Assembly (NCBI RefSeq): GCF_000143415.4
Contig: NW_003314380.1
Location: 85,613 to 149,612, forward strand
Reading direction: 5' to 3'
Source of the DNA: Selaginella moellendorffii
Taxonomy: Eukaryota; Streptophyta; Lycopodiopsida; Selaginellales; Selaginellaceae
DNA: 64,000 nt
Shown here: positions 36,564 to 47,420 of the stretch, piece by piece
Numbering within the stretch: position 1 is the stretch's first letter
Layout of the letters: every line of letters begins with the position of its first letter
Made by a program: the position numbers and the translations under genes
The notes under the pieces: model-generated
Told to the model about the DNA's origin: nothing
Databases searched by the model: none
Seen by the model: the letters and a program-made list of their open reading frames with translations, nothing else

Positions 36564-39233
36564 TCACCCTTCGGTGTTGCCCCGAGCAGAAACGCTGCTC
36601 AAAGGGCGGTCGTGCTCTGAAGGATTCCAATGACGCTTTCTCTGGTTGATAAACCAGTTGTTAATTTGCTTCTGGTCGAGTCCAGTATCAGTTGCGAGGT
36701 TAGCTTTCTCCTGTTCCTGAAACCAGCCAAACAACTAAGAATATAAATTCAATGAAAACTATCACAACATACCGATGGATATGGCCACTTGATATGAGCT
36801 TCCCACCACTCATACAGCTTCTCGGTCGAGTGCTTGGGCAGCTTTCCTTTCTTCTTCTTCTTGAGAAACTCCTGCTTGAGGCCTTTGATGTAAGCACCAT
36901 ACCTCTGAGCCAGATACTCCTTGAGGTTCTCGTCCTTGGCCAAGGGATCAACCTCGTTTCCAACCTCGGAGCTGCTGATGTCCTCCTCGATCTCGGCCCC
37001 TCCTCCCGTGGTGGTCGTCTCTGGCTCCTCGCTCTCCACTTTGGAAAAACACAAGTATATTAGTTCTCGATCGACACTCACTCTTGAATAGACTATATAG
37101 CTCGACAGGAATCAACCAAAGTCAAGCACACAGCGAAGAAACTCTTTTGCCAACAAGAACGATGCACCGCTGGCCTATCCTTTGCAAATCTAAAACCAAT
37201 TCTACCACCATCACCACCACCACCATTGGCATGCTTAAGTTAATCCAAAGATTCGACTAATGAAAGCCTCTCCACGTGCAAGTGTTCGTTGGTTTGTTGA
37301 CGCATAGAGCCGACAGCCAACACGTCGCGTGAGCGCTGCTAGCAAAAGCTACGACAAAAAATACCCGCCCCCTCACATTGGCCAAGTGGCCGCCCACTTC
37401 CGTACTAGACCACATTTTGGGCCACCCATCCATCGCGCCATGCCGCATGGCCCATGCATGACGCCAGCCCGTCAGCCCGTCAGCAGCCTGGCCACCAATG
37501 ACGGGCGTGTGATGTCACCCTGCCCGACAATACCGTATCCGTGACATGACCCCCCATGAGTCACCCATGCATCACCATCACCCCATGGCAGCCATTCATC
37601 ACGATATTCTTGGATACGCCGCGAATCTAGCCTGCTCCTCGGGGTTTACGAAAAATAAGAAAAACCCCAGGAAATAGAAATAAAAACCCTGCGCTTTGCC
37701 TGCTTTGCTTGATTGTAAATTCCCAGGCTGCTGCTCGTCCAGCTTCACGCTTTAGCTTTAAATTTAAAGCCTTTGTCTGCCCAGGACTGCTGCTGTTCTT
37801 GCTCTGCAGTTCTATCCTTTTTTGCCCGTTGTTTTGCCTGTTCTATGCAAACTTCACGTGAAATCCTAAACCCCCACACCCCCAGCCCCTGCTGCCCCAC
37901 ACCCAAATCACTTCTTTTCCTCGATCTGCTTGCTTGGCTGCCTCGACCCAACTCTAAAATATATTCAAACCCTTCGAGAGGATCGGACGTCGATCGTGTT
38001 GTAGGCCGACATTGTTGGCGCGGATCGAAACTTCCCGGTTTGAGTGTCGCTGTCGTTGCTAGATTAGTTTGCCAAGTTCCCGAATGACAGCCCACACTTG
38101 GAGAACTGTGACCCCTAGATTGCGAATGCATGCATTGCAGTCTCAAACATTACCAGCTAGGGGTTTTGGAAAGGAGATGCGTACCCGGATGATCGGAAAC
38201 GCTGGTAACCACACTGTTCATATGAACGCTTGCGGCTGCGATCGCTCCCAGCTGATCCGTCTTCGTTTTGCAAAACGCCATTGCTCCCTCGAGAACATTC
38301 CGGAATTCGTCCTCAAATTCCTTCATGATGGCACAGTAGGCAACCTGCAAGCAACACAACCATTGGCAAAGTAATCTCTAGATGGTACGCAAAACGATCT
38401 TAGAACACTGAAGTACCATACCATGAAGTCGTCAAGCTCCGGATTAGCTCCCACGCTGGTTACTACCGCGGGTCGAAGGTTCAGCAGCAGCTGGCCGGCT
38501 TCGTCGAGCTTTGCAACGCGGTCCGGCGGCGCACCAACCTTTTGGTTCAAACACAAACTTTGTAAGAAACCACTCCTCGTATCAATCCAGGAATCCCAAA
38601 AGCCGAAGAACACATCCACTACCTGAGCAAGCAATACCTTCTGGATGTTCAAGAGCGAGGCCAGGAGATCGGGGTAGTGCGCGTGAGCCACAATGGAAGC
38701 CTTCATCGTCTCATCCGTTTCAGTGGTCGAGATCGAGCTGGCCATGGATCCCGGCGGTGGCGCCAAACGAGCGCCGCTGCTGCTGCTACTGGCACCGCCG
38801 TGGTGATGGTGTGGCTGCTGCTCTTCCGGATCGTGGCGGCTGCCCTCCCCATGAGGAAAATGAGCTCCGTGGATGTGTTCCAGTAGATGCTTGCAGAGGT
38901 CGGCCGACTCGGGAGACATGGATTCGATGAACGAGTGATTGTCCCATGCGAGGTGCTCCATCGAGTAGCCGGCGGCAGCGGCGGCGGCGGCACCGTGATC
39001 GATTAGATGGTGCTGCTGTTGGGGCTCGGGATCTTCCTTGACGCAAGCTTGCGAGATGAGAGCGCTCGAGGCAGCTAAGAAGGCGTCGTGCTGCTCCGGA
39101 GTGGGGTGAGCTCCAAATGGGCTGTGTCCGTCGCGCTGCGAGATATCAAACCATGAGTCGACCACGAGAAGAATTCGTGTGAACTTACCCCGGGGGATCT
39201 CTTTGGGGAGGAGTGCCTGTCCATCGGCTCCAT
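36564..39233 (-). CDS. KNOX: Class I KNOX homeodomain transcription factor
   Basis: Six exons encode about 410 residues. The start ATG at 39231-39233 opens a 15-residue first exon ([15 protein letters not shown]) that splices in frame to RDGHSPFG. Then come a low-complexity His/Gln/Ala/Ser region, KNOX1 ([33 protein letters not shown]), KNOX2 ([22 protein letters not shown]) and an acidic linker. The ELK domain ([18 protein letters not shown]) and a TALE homeodomain follow ([23 protein letters not shown] / [19 protein letters not shown]), split by the intron typical of the family. The WFINQRK recognition helix is intact. KNOX proteins pair with BELL partners and maintain meristem or sporophyte programmes. 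The intron between KNOX2 and ELK is about 1.15 kb, exceptional in a window where most are ~55 bp. Confidence 0.93.
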
Positions 39234-41523
39234 GGGAAATTTCGATCAGGATGTCCTTGGAAGCGCTCGACTATAAGCACTGGAACATTTTCTCGTCTCC
39301 TTGCCGCCGCTTTACGCCTAGCTCCTAACCGCAAAAGCAAAGAGCGCTGCGCCTGCGACCCATGATGCGAGGATTGCCCAAATCCCTCGCTGCAATTCTT
39401 CACGCGGCTTTTCGTTTACCCACACAAAAGTCGAGTGTGCGATAAGCTCGAGCGTGGTGATGACTCGTCAGGTATGTGAATGTCTTCTCGTCCTCCCCAA
39501 CATACAGTCCATATACGGTGCCAACAAGCTCTGAACTAGCAAGCTGAATCTTTCCCTACCGAGTTTTCCTTCTCTTATTTCTTCTCCTTTCCCGAATCCT
39601 AGCCTATATACTTCCAAGTTCTCCGTTTTTTGATATGCCTGTATGATGCCTGTGTATCTTATCGAGACATGTACATCTGAGCTAAAGCTAGAGAATGGCT
39701 CTCAGTAGCTCGCTGGAGTGCCTGTTGATTTTAAGTCATGGCTGGGTGTGCGAGAAGTCTGGATCCGAACCGAATCCAGTAACGAGCAGCTAGCAAAACA
39801 AAGAAACACCATCATCACATCTCTGGAAGCACTAAATATCTGCTGTATTTGCTGCAGACGATACGAAGGGCGGGGAAGCTCGAGACTGGAAGAGCATCTC
39901 TGGGTATATTCCAGGAGAGGCTAGCATGGCACTGGCAAAGGGGGGATTTCTGGTGCTAATCTGGATGGAGCAGCTTTGCTCCGGATCTGGATTTGGATCG
40001 CGGATTGCGGATTGCTGCGCTGCGGGCTTCAAAATTATCCTTCGGCGCCCCCCGCAGTTGAAGTCCGAGAAAAAAAAAATGGAGTTTTGAGGAACAGAAG
40101 GAGAAGATACGGAGGAGGAAAGTTGCTAAGAAAATTAAAAAAGCCCCTATAGTTTTCGGCCGGTAACAAACTTTGTTTGATTCACACCATCAAAGTTTAA
40201 ATGCAGAGGATCTGGTGATTATTAAGAAAATCCCTCTCCTTAAACAGGGATTTTGTGTACGCCCCCAAATCGGAATTACGGGGGCCGCGGACAACGACGT
40301 TTTCCATTACAAATCGCCAACTTACGATTTTGAGCTCGATCACACAAAAAAATTGAAAAAAGCCAACCCATCTTTGTAACATGAAGGTTGGCATTTTCCA
40401 GAGCACAATTTGTTGTACGTTGTTGGAACACATTGGCGGTGATGGACCCTCACCAAAGCTTTCCAATGTAAAATATAAGAGGGAAAAACTCCTCGAATTC
40501 AGTCCGACTATGGTGATAATTTTGAAAAGCTCGGTTTAAGTTGAAGTAATTAAGTGCTCAAGCAAATAAACAAACAAAAAATTTCCGAGACCAAGCCTCC
40601 TCGGTTAACGAGGCATCACTTGACCTTTAAGTAAAGCAAGCCTCTGCCTCTCAGACTTTGATGTCACAAACCTTTTGTTGGTCGTCTTGTTGTTTGCCGA
40701 TCGCATTTCATTTCCTTGTCCAGCTTTGTTCCTCGAGCCAGATGCATCCCATGGCACACAACACTGCTCAAACATGTCGTACGCACGACTGGTCAAGAGA
40801 GCTCTGAGGAAGGAAGACTAAAACCTCTCAGGGGAGACTTGCAGCCAAACGCCAATCCACAGGCTTGCTGAAAAGACCGCAAAAGAGGCTGCAATGCAAG
40901 AACAAGGGCTGCTTAGAACAGAAATACTTCTACCTTATCCTCAAAAGACAGTTGCACGTTGAATTATTGTTTCGCTCTGCAGACAATAACCTGTGGGAAA
41001 AGAGAAACATTCAGAAACAAAAGCTATTGTCGCTGTTTTAAGAGCTGCATTAATTCATACCACCACCAGAAAAACAATAGAAAACAGAAAAGAAAAAAAA
41101 ATAACCTGGATACAGTGTGCACGCTGAATTATTGGACCGTATCGCCTGATCCAAGTGCTCTCCGGGACTTCTTTATTCAGATTGTTCTGATTTTCGGCTT
41201 GAAAAGAGCCCAAGCAGTGGAAAAAGAAGTGGCACCACGCAAGGGGCTCGACTAATCTGCCAGCCAGCAAGCCAGAAAGCAACCTTAGTCTGTAACGAGA
41301 GAGCTCAACAACAGACCTCTTGCAAGTTTTTTAAAGGATTTGTAAAGTTGGCCAACCTGCCTTTTTCTTTTCTCCATGCCACTACAGGGAAAGGACACGT
41401 GGATTCCAGTAAGTCAAGATCAGGATCCAGGCAAATCTCCTTCTCTGAGAAGAACTTCGAATCAAGAGCCCTGTTGCGCGACAGAGCTGCTCCTGTTTTA
41501 TTAGAAAGCAGCGAGTCTTATAC
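39234..41523. other. Intergenic region between KNOX and MDH
   Basis: The first ~250 bp upstream of the KNOX start are its likely 5' UTR and promoter. The remainder has only short frames. A minus-strand frame of 89 codons at 40197-40466 has no recognisable similarity. A short CCTCG/CGAGG stem lies near 40600. The last ~200 bp should include the MDH 3' UTR. Confidence 0.4.
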
Positions 41524-42863
41524 CTACAAACAAGAGTACGCCATCTCTTTCTCCTCGATGAGCTCGTCGGCGGTTGCGTCAAGCTTCGTTCTGGAGAAAC
41601 CATCAATCAACAAGCCTGCGAAACACACGACTGTTTAAGACAGATCAAAGAATCGTGTAGTGTGTACCTTGGACAATAGACCACTCCCCGTTCGCGCAGG
41701 TCACCGGGAAAGAGTAGATTACTCCCTTGGGAACTTTGTAAGAGCCGTCAGACAGGACTCCCATTGACACCCAGGTGCCCTGCAATTTCCGAAGGAGTTA
41801 GCAATAGAGCCAGAGGGAAGTTTTTGACTTCAAACCTTGGGAGTTCCCAGCACCCAGTCACGGATATGGTCACACGCAGAACTTGCAGCAGACAGTGCAC
41901 TGGAGAGCTTCCTTGCCTTGATAATTGCAGCACCACGCTGCTGGACGGTGGTAATGAAGGGCCCGTTCAGCCTGGAATGATAAACAAAACAAATATAAAC
42001 TTCAAAGAAAGAAAGAAAGAAAGAAGCTTGCCATTCGTCGTCGTTGACAACTTCACGAACAGGCTTCTCTCCCTTGGGAGTAATCACCACAGCATGATTA
42101 ACATCCGGGTACTGTGTCGACGAGTGATTTCCCCAGATAATCACGTTCTTCACGTCCGAGACCTGGAAACCAGTCCTTTCAGAGATCTGCCCCAGCGCTC
42201 GGTTGTGGTCCAGCCTCGTCAAGCAAGTGATGTTCTTGTCAGGAATGGAAGGAGCAAACTCCTTGAGGATCAGCGCATTTGTATTGGCTGGATTAGCAAC
42301 CACCAGAACCTGTCACGCCCACAGTCATGAGCTTCCGATACGTTTTGTATTTCTATGGTTACCTTCACGTCCTTGGCAGCACACTTTTCAAGAGCAGAAG
42401 CTTGAGACTTGTAGATGGAGACGTTCTTGGACATGACATCCTTTCGTTCCATCCCTTCCTTCCTGGGAAATCCTCCAACCATCACTGCGATGTTAACATC
42501 CTTGCAAGCTTCCTCCACATCCGTGGTGGCGACCACTCCTGAAAAAAAAAAAGATTGGTGGAGAGACTTTCTAGCTAAAAAAAAGGGATCGCATTGAAAA
42601 ACTTACCTTTAAGCAAAGGAAATGCCGAGTCGATGAGCTCCATCTTGACTCCATTGAGCGATTCCGCCGCGGGCGGAATATCCAGCATGTGAAGGATCAC
42701 AGGCTGGTCCGGCCCGAGCATGACGCCCCTCGCAATCATCGGGACGAGCGCATACCCGATTTGCCCTGTCGAGCACCGAAAATTTCGCAAAAGTCTGTCA
42801 ACGAAAGCCATAGATCTTACCCGCAGCTCCAGTCACAAGAACACGCACTGGCTGCTTCGCCAT
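41524..42863 (-). CDS. MDH: Cytosolic NAD-malate dehydrogenase
   Basis: The exons splice to about 332 residues, the usual length. The protein starts [28 protein letters not shown], the NAD-binding Rossmann motif of the cytosolic type, with no transit peptide. Later come the mobile-loop substrate segment ([15 protein letters not shown]), the [13 protein letters not shown] block, the catalytic Asp/His region ([10 protein letters not shown] and [13 protein letters not shown]), GTWVSMGV and the C-terminus [20 protein letters not shown]. It interconverts malate and oxaloacetate with NAD(H) in the cytosol, serving malate shuttles. Introns are short with standard borders. The gene is divergent from the acidic orphan at 43219, with 355 bp between start codons. 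Confidence 0.95.
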
Positions 42864-43218
42864 GGCAGAAATTCGATACCGCTTCCACGCAATCCAAGCG
42901 CCGGCGACGACGAGTACGAGCGCGCTGCCGCGGAGAAGAAGAGCAGAGGGAGCTATTTTGATTGCGCTGCCCGAATTAGATCCCTGGAGCTAGAAAAAAA
43001 TCAGCGCCGCGAAACGATCGATCCAGCAAAGCTCGCGAGAAACGATGACCTAAATAATTGCCTTGCTAAAGAGAGCTAGAAACAAAATCGGAGGCAACGG
43101 ACAGGGCCAGGTATCGAACCTCGGACTGGTACCAATAGAGCGATTTAAACTGGCCGTCCGATTGCGCGGGCAAATACAGCATATTCGATAACGAACAGGG
43201 TAGGGTTTTGGGCGTCCG

Positions 43219-43782
43219 ATGGATATGGAGGAGGACGAGGAGGAAGGCGAGGAGTGCTGTATGAGGTACTGCGTAGTGGACGAGGAGGAGTACGTGATCA
43301 CGACGCGCGAGGCTGTGAAGCGCCATTCATCGGCCAAGGATTTGAGCGTGGTGAAAGGGACGACGCTTGGGGAGATCTTGGAGCGCATTAGGGCAGCGGT
43401 GGGGACTCGCGATGGCACGGACACGGCCGTGTTTGCTCTGTCGAGCTTGAGTTGGATCCCAATCCGGGAGGAGTATTTGCAGCGACGGATCGACAAGGGG
43501 CTCTATCTCAAGGTCGTGAGGGCGCCAATCACCGAGATAAGCTATGGCTTGGCAGAGCGATATGGTAAATTTCCTCTTTCATTTCCTTTGGGTTCTTCCA
43601 TGTTTGCAAATTCATGACTTGAGAGACTATTTGGTGGATTTCTGTTTGGTTTCTTTTGTGTCAAGTGAATTCATAGTCGATTTTGGGTGGTTTTGGGCGT
43701 TTTAATTTCCCATTGTGTTTACATTGCAGTTGTTCATGATGGGAGAAGGCAGCACGAGGAAGAAACTTGGCAATTTTTTTGA
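43219..43782 (+). CDS. Small acidic protein, unassigned
   Basis: Exon 1 (43219-43564) and exon 2 (43730-43782) join across a 165-bp intron to give 132 residues. Unspliced, the frame would run to 133 residues with an unlike tail; the spliced tail VVHDGRRQHEEETWQFF is more protein-like. The N-terminus is very acidic (MDMEEDEEEGEECC), then MRYCVVDEEEYVITTREAVKRH, TTLGEILERIRAAV and FALSSLSWIPIREEYLQRR. There is no signal peptide or membrane helix. The codon use is that of a real gene. I do not recognise the family; it may be a conserved plant protein of unknown function or lineage-specific. Confidence 0.65.
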
Positions 43783-44120
43783 CGTCCGAGCTTGCGGGTT
43801 GGACGTTATTGTTGGTTGAATCAGACGTAAGCCATTGCGGTTTCATCTTAGTATTGATTTACTTACCGGTTTTTCTTGCATTTGTCCAGAACTGATCTAA
43901 CTGATGCTCCTGTCGAATTCTTTCACAAGTGAAGTCGAGCAAAGAGGTTTGGCTTAAGTTCTCTGAACTTTTCTTTACTTTAAATTGTTTAACATCAGGT
44001 GCCACGAAGCAGGAGGTGAAAACAAAAATCAAACTTCATCATAGAGTTGGAATGGAAAACAAAACAATAATTTTAAACTTTTTCGTTACAATTTCGACCT
44101 CAAAAAGAATTTAGTTTTTT
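43783..44120. other. Intergenic spacer
   Basis: This holds the probable 3' UTR of the acidic orphan and AT-rich sequence. On the minus strand a run of five T at about 44100-44104 lies ~17 bases past the tRNA-Ile 3' end and can terminate Pol III. Confidence 0.5.
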
Positions 44121-44193
44121 GGCCCACACAGGTCTCGAACCTGTGACCTTGGCGTTATTAGCACCACGCTCTGACCAACTGAGCTAGAAGGCC
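44121..44193 (-). tRNA. tRNA-Ile(AAT)
   Basis: The 73-nt minus-strand cloverleaf starts GGCCTTCTAGCTCAGTTGG. The anticodon loop reads CTAATAA (anticodon AAT), and the T arm has AGGTTCGAGACCT. The A box and B box are intact and there is no intron. One acceptor-stem position (6:67) is mismatched, so it may be slightly degraded. A T-run follows. Confidence 0.9.
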
Positions 44194-44548
44194 ACCATTA
44201 ATAAAACTTGGTTTCTTTCAATTATATTACGTTGACTTTGACAGTACCTCCGAGAAAAAGAGTACACTTCAAACTTTGAATCAATACTCATAGTCTAAAG
44301 AAGCTGGATGTGAAGCGAATATATTTGTTTGTATTATGGTGGTAGAGTTCTAGAATAAAGAGTTTTACCTTAAGAATGAAATATTAAGAGCTTATCATAA
44401 AAATTATATATTTTTATAAATAATTTTAAAATTTTTTATTTATTTAAAAAGTTTAATTTGTTGTTATTTAGTTATATATATTTGGATTTGAGTTTATGTT
44501 GAAGTATAAAATATTAGTTTCATAATTCAGGAAACAAAAACAATTTCT

Positions 44549-44782
44549 TCATCTATTGTGTAGGGGATTTGGGCCTGTCGGAGCCATCCTTTTTGACACT
44601 ACGTTGGGATCCACTGAAAAACTCTCAGGTCCTCGTTGAGCTCTCAACACCCTGTGATTATTCACTTGGAGCTCTCGAGCAACACCAGTGGTGATTGACA
44701 ATATCAGCATCAACAGGAGCATCACAAAGTAGAGCCTGCCCAGTGCCATTCGAAGGGCCTGGAGATCTCTGCCAAAAGCCAT
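44549..44782 (-). CDS. CLE: CLE (CLAVATA3/ESR-related) signalling peptide precursor
   Basis: This intronless gene encodes 77 residues. A hydrophobic signal peptide (LGRLYFVMLLLMLILSITTGVA, about residues 15-36) is followed by a variable polar stretch and a near-C-terminal CLE box RMAPTGPNPLHN, with one extra Arg before the stop. The invariant R1, P4, G6, P7, P9, H11 and N12 are all present. Lys-Arg just before the box fits precursor processing. After secretion, cleavage and likely Pro hydroxylation/arabinosylation the 12-mer would bind LRR receptor kinases of the CLV1/BAM type. The box is of the CLV3-like (A) class and not the TDIF type. A TATA box lies at 45264-45270 on the same strand, implying a long 5' leader. 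Confidence 0.92.
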   Translation of the reverse strand: MAFGRDLQALRMALGRLYFVMLLLMLILSITTGVARELQVNNHRVLRAQRGPESFSVDPNVVSKRMAPTGPNPLHNR

Positions 44783-45613
44783 GGAGCATTCAGCCTGCCA
44801 AGGAATAAGAAGACTAAAATCAAGTTCCAGCCATTGTCAAAAACACCATCGCAGGCATTTTGGAGCTCCTTTAGAGATCCTTCTCTCTTCTCTCTATTTA
44901 TTCACGAGCAAAAGAAACAAACCTCAAAGACCCCATGATTCCGTTGCTCCTCGAACAACCGGCGACGAGTACATAAGATTTGTGCCTTGGATCTCGAAAT
45001 CTCACGACAAGGATCAGTTGTGCAATCATCCAGACCCCCAGAAACTCGAGTGATCTTTAGATAGAGGGGGACACACCGAAAAGAGGAGAAGATTCAAGCC
45101 GGGAAGCAAACAGATCTATACACCGCTTTTACATGACAGCCTTGTGAGTGGGGTACCAAATCATTTATTTCCGCTGCCCGGATCGTCCTTTGGCCGCTCC
45201 ATATTCTCTCTGCCTGACGCAATGCTTGCCGCGGCTATAATCTTCCCAGCCGTCGTGTGGAGCTTTTATAGTGGAGCTCCCTCTCGGCTTCTTTGTTTCA
45301 CACCTTGCAAGTGGGAGAGTGAGCTTTACGTGTTTGCATAGCTTTTCTAGAGATGTTTCGATAGTTACTTCTTCGTGTCTTGTAACTTCTCGCGAGCATG
45401 TACATATCTTGGGTGGGTTTCATGAAATGCGGCACTGAGGAGCCTTCAATTATAGCGACCAATTCGGCCGAGTCGAGTACACATAAACTCATCGCATGGA
45501 TATTGCGAGAGCTCGAAAGGATCTCTTCTCCTGTTTATGGAGCACATCATGAGTATGAATGCAACCAGGACTAACCGCGAATTTCTTTCTTCGTGCGTGT
45601 TTCCGATCTCTTT
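44783..45613. other. CLE upstream region and Dabb gene 3' flank
   Basis: No gene was found. A 65-codon plus-strand frame at 45144-45341 has no recognisable similarity and overlaps the CLE TATA region, so it is probably chance. Confidence 0.4.
45264..45270 (-). promoter_or_regulatory. TATA box, probably of the CLE gene
   Basis: TATAAAA on the minus strand (CTATAAAAGCT in context) lies 482 bp upstream of the CLE start codon. No other minus-strand gene begins in between. The start site would be near 45235. Confidence 0.45.
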
Positions 45614-46984
45614 TCACTGCTGGATCGTAGTTCCAACAGCTTCCACTCGATAATCTGTGGACAGGATCTGACTGCATATGGGAATCACCTTTTCTGAAAA
45701 CACCTGAAGCCAAAGCAGGAGTGAAAAGAAAAGAGAATGTCCATAAACTTACAGAGACGTAAGCTTCGTGCTTGTTGAAAGCTTCTAATGCGTCCTCTGT
45801 AAGAGAACACCCCTTGCGTTTGAGAGCTTCGAGCTGGATTGAAAAGTTTACTACCTGATGGAAGCCTGGCGACGATTGCATGCGTGTAGCCTTGATTCTG
45901 AGCGGAGAAGATGACCCCTGAAAATCGTGAAAACGAGTGAGTAATCTAGATTACGCAAAAGCAGCTTACCTGCAGTGAGCTGGACGAGAACCGTGGGTAG
46001 CATCTCGGCCAGCTTGCACAAAGACTGGAGCATATCTTGGACCCTGTCCGCTGAAGCGCTTTCACTGACTTTGAGTAGAATGATATGCTCGATGCCGCTC
46101 TCAAATTCCTGGCAGGAGCATAAATGCTTTTGAACACCACGTCAATAGCTCGTTACCTCACCACGACGGAAGAGAGGTTCTAGACTGTCCTCTACCTCGG
46201 CTTCGAAGTCTGCAGTGATAAATCCCTGCCACAGTTTGAAGACGAATTAAAAACTTGAAGAAATTCTTTACACTTTCAAGGACAAAAGAAAATGTATTTA
46301 AAGTTTCGGACCAAGAACAGGAGCTCTGAGGAAGATTATCTTACGTTGCAGTATGGAAGCACGAACTCCTTGGCTACTTTGGAATGTGTTGGATGCTCAT
46401 TGTATTTCAGCAAGAGATCTTTCGAGGCAAAACGCATGAGGATGCCATGCGTGCAACGCTCTTGATTTTCCGAAAGAATCCGGCCTGGAATCGCAAAATA
46501 TATCTGTTCGTCACCATGCGAAGCAACGAACTAAAAGAAAGAACGCGAGTTCTTACCCAAGGAAACGCACAGGATGCCTCTAAAGTGATACTGAAGAGTG
46601 TACACATTGTCCAGCATGGTCGTTTCTTGCTCCTCCGTTAAATCCTCCTTCATCTTCAGCAAGACAAGATGATCCACCACTTTCCTGCGTTACAACAAAC
46701 CAATCTCAAACACCAACCATGAAAATTTTTCCATACCGCATTGGTTTGTTCATCGCGCAATCCAGCCCAGCAAAGGCCTCCACGCTGCTAAAATTCCTCC
46801 CGAGACGGCAAACGCGGTGGCGAAATTTATAAGTTCTTCGCCTTCCTCCGGGCAAATTATCTGCTAGAAAAAGGAAGAATCCAGCTCCAATTCCACACGC
46901 ATTCGCAGAATAGATCATACCAGTTCGAAGGATGGGTCTCCTGATCCCCGCAGTGCTGTAGTACTGACTAGCCATAAGCGCCAT
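45614..46984 (-). CDS. Two-domain stress-response A/B barrel (Dabb) protein
   Basis: Short exons splice in frame from MALMASQYYSTAGIRRPILR to ..VGTTIQQ. A basic ~65-residue leader suggests organelle import. The first Dabb domain starts KVVDHLVLLKMKEDLTEEQ and ends near THSKVAKEFVLPYCN. A second starts FESGIEHIILLKVSESASADRVQDML and ends near FNKHEAYVS / KVIPICSQIL. Dabb domains are dimeric ferredoxin-like barrels, and plant members are stress-induced proteins of unclear biochemical role. The two-domain layout with leader resembles Arabidopsis At2g31670 (UP3). The start is the first of two nearby ATGs. The gene is divergent from the Ala-rich orphan at 47421. Confidence 0.82.
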
Positions 46985-47420
46985 TTTATCGCCATGGCGC
47001 CACTCAAAGACAAGCTCTAAAACCCTATTTTGTTATCCACCTCATATGGCCACGATAGCGCCACGTCGAACAAACTTTATCCAACGTGGCCCTAACGAAT
47101 ATTCTAACCTCTAGAAAACCAGCTGAAAGAAAGACACGTTGCGTGGGACACGTCGCGGCCATGCATTGATGGTGGGAGCGTATGTATGTTTGTATCCGTA
47201 GAGATACTCTATCCGCGAGGGTGAGATCGTAGCTCTCGCGTTCTTTAAACCCTATCCTGTGCGAAATTTCTTTTCTCGGGATGATCCTGGTAGCGCTGCT
47301 GGCGGATCTTTTGGGCGCTTGCTATATTCTTTTCTCCTCTGTCGTGATCCAGCTCGTGAATGAGTTTCCAATCCCGAGCCGCGTGCGACGGATGATCTTG
47401 GAGCGCCTGGTGTCCGGAGG
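46985..47420. promoter_or_regulatory. Shared upstream region of Dabb and Ala-rich genes
   Basis: 436 bp lie between divergent start codons. A telobox-type AAACCCTA lies near 47020 and another AAACCCTA near 47248, each close to one gene's start. Confidence 0.4.

Noticed and set aside
40197-40466. 89-codon minus-strand frame between KNOX and MDH
   Set aside because: No domain, splice structure or recognisable promoter context; it is within chance expectation for the interval.
43090-43145. Minus-strand GAGGTTCGATACCTGG resembling a T arm
   Set aside because: No D arm, anticodon arm or acceptor stem can be folded around it; it lies in the MDH/orphan upstream region and is probably chance or a tRNA scrap.
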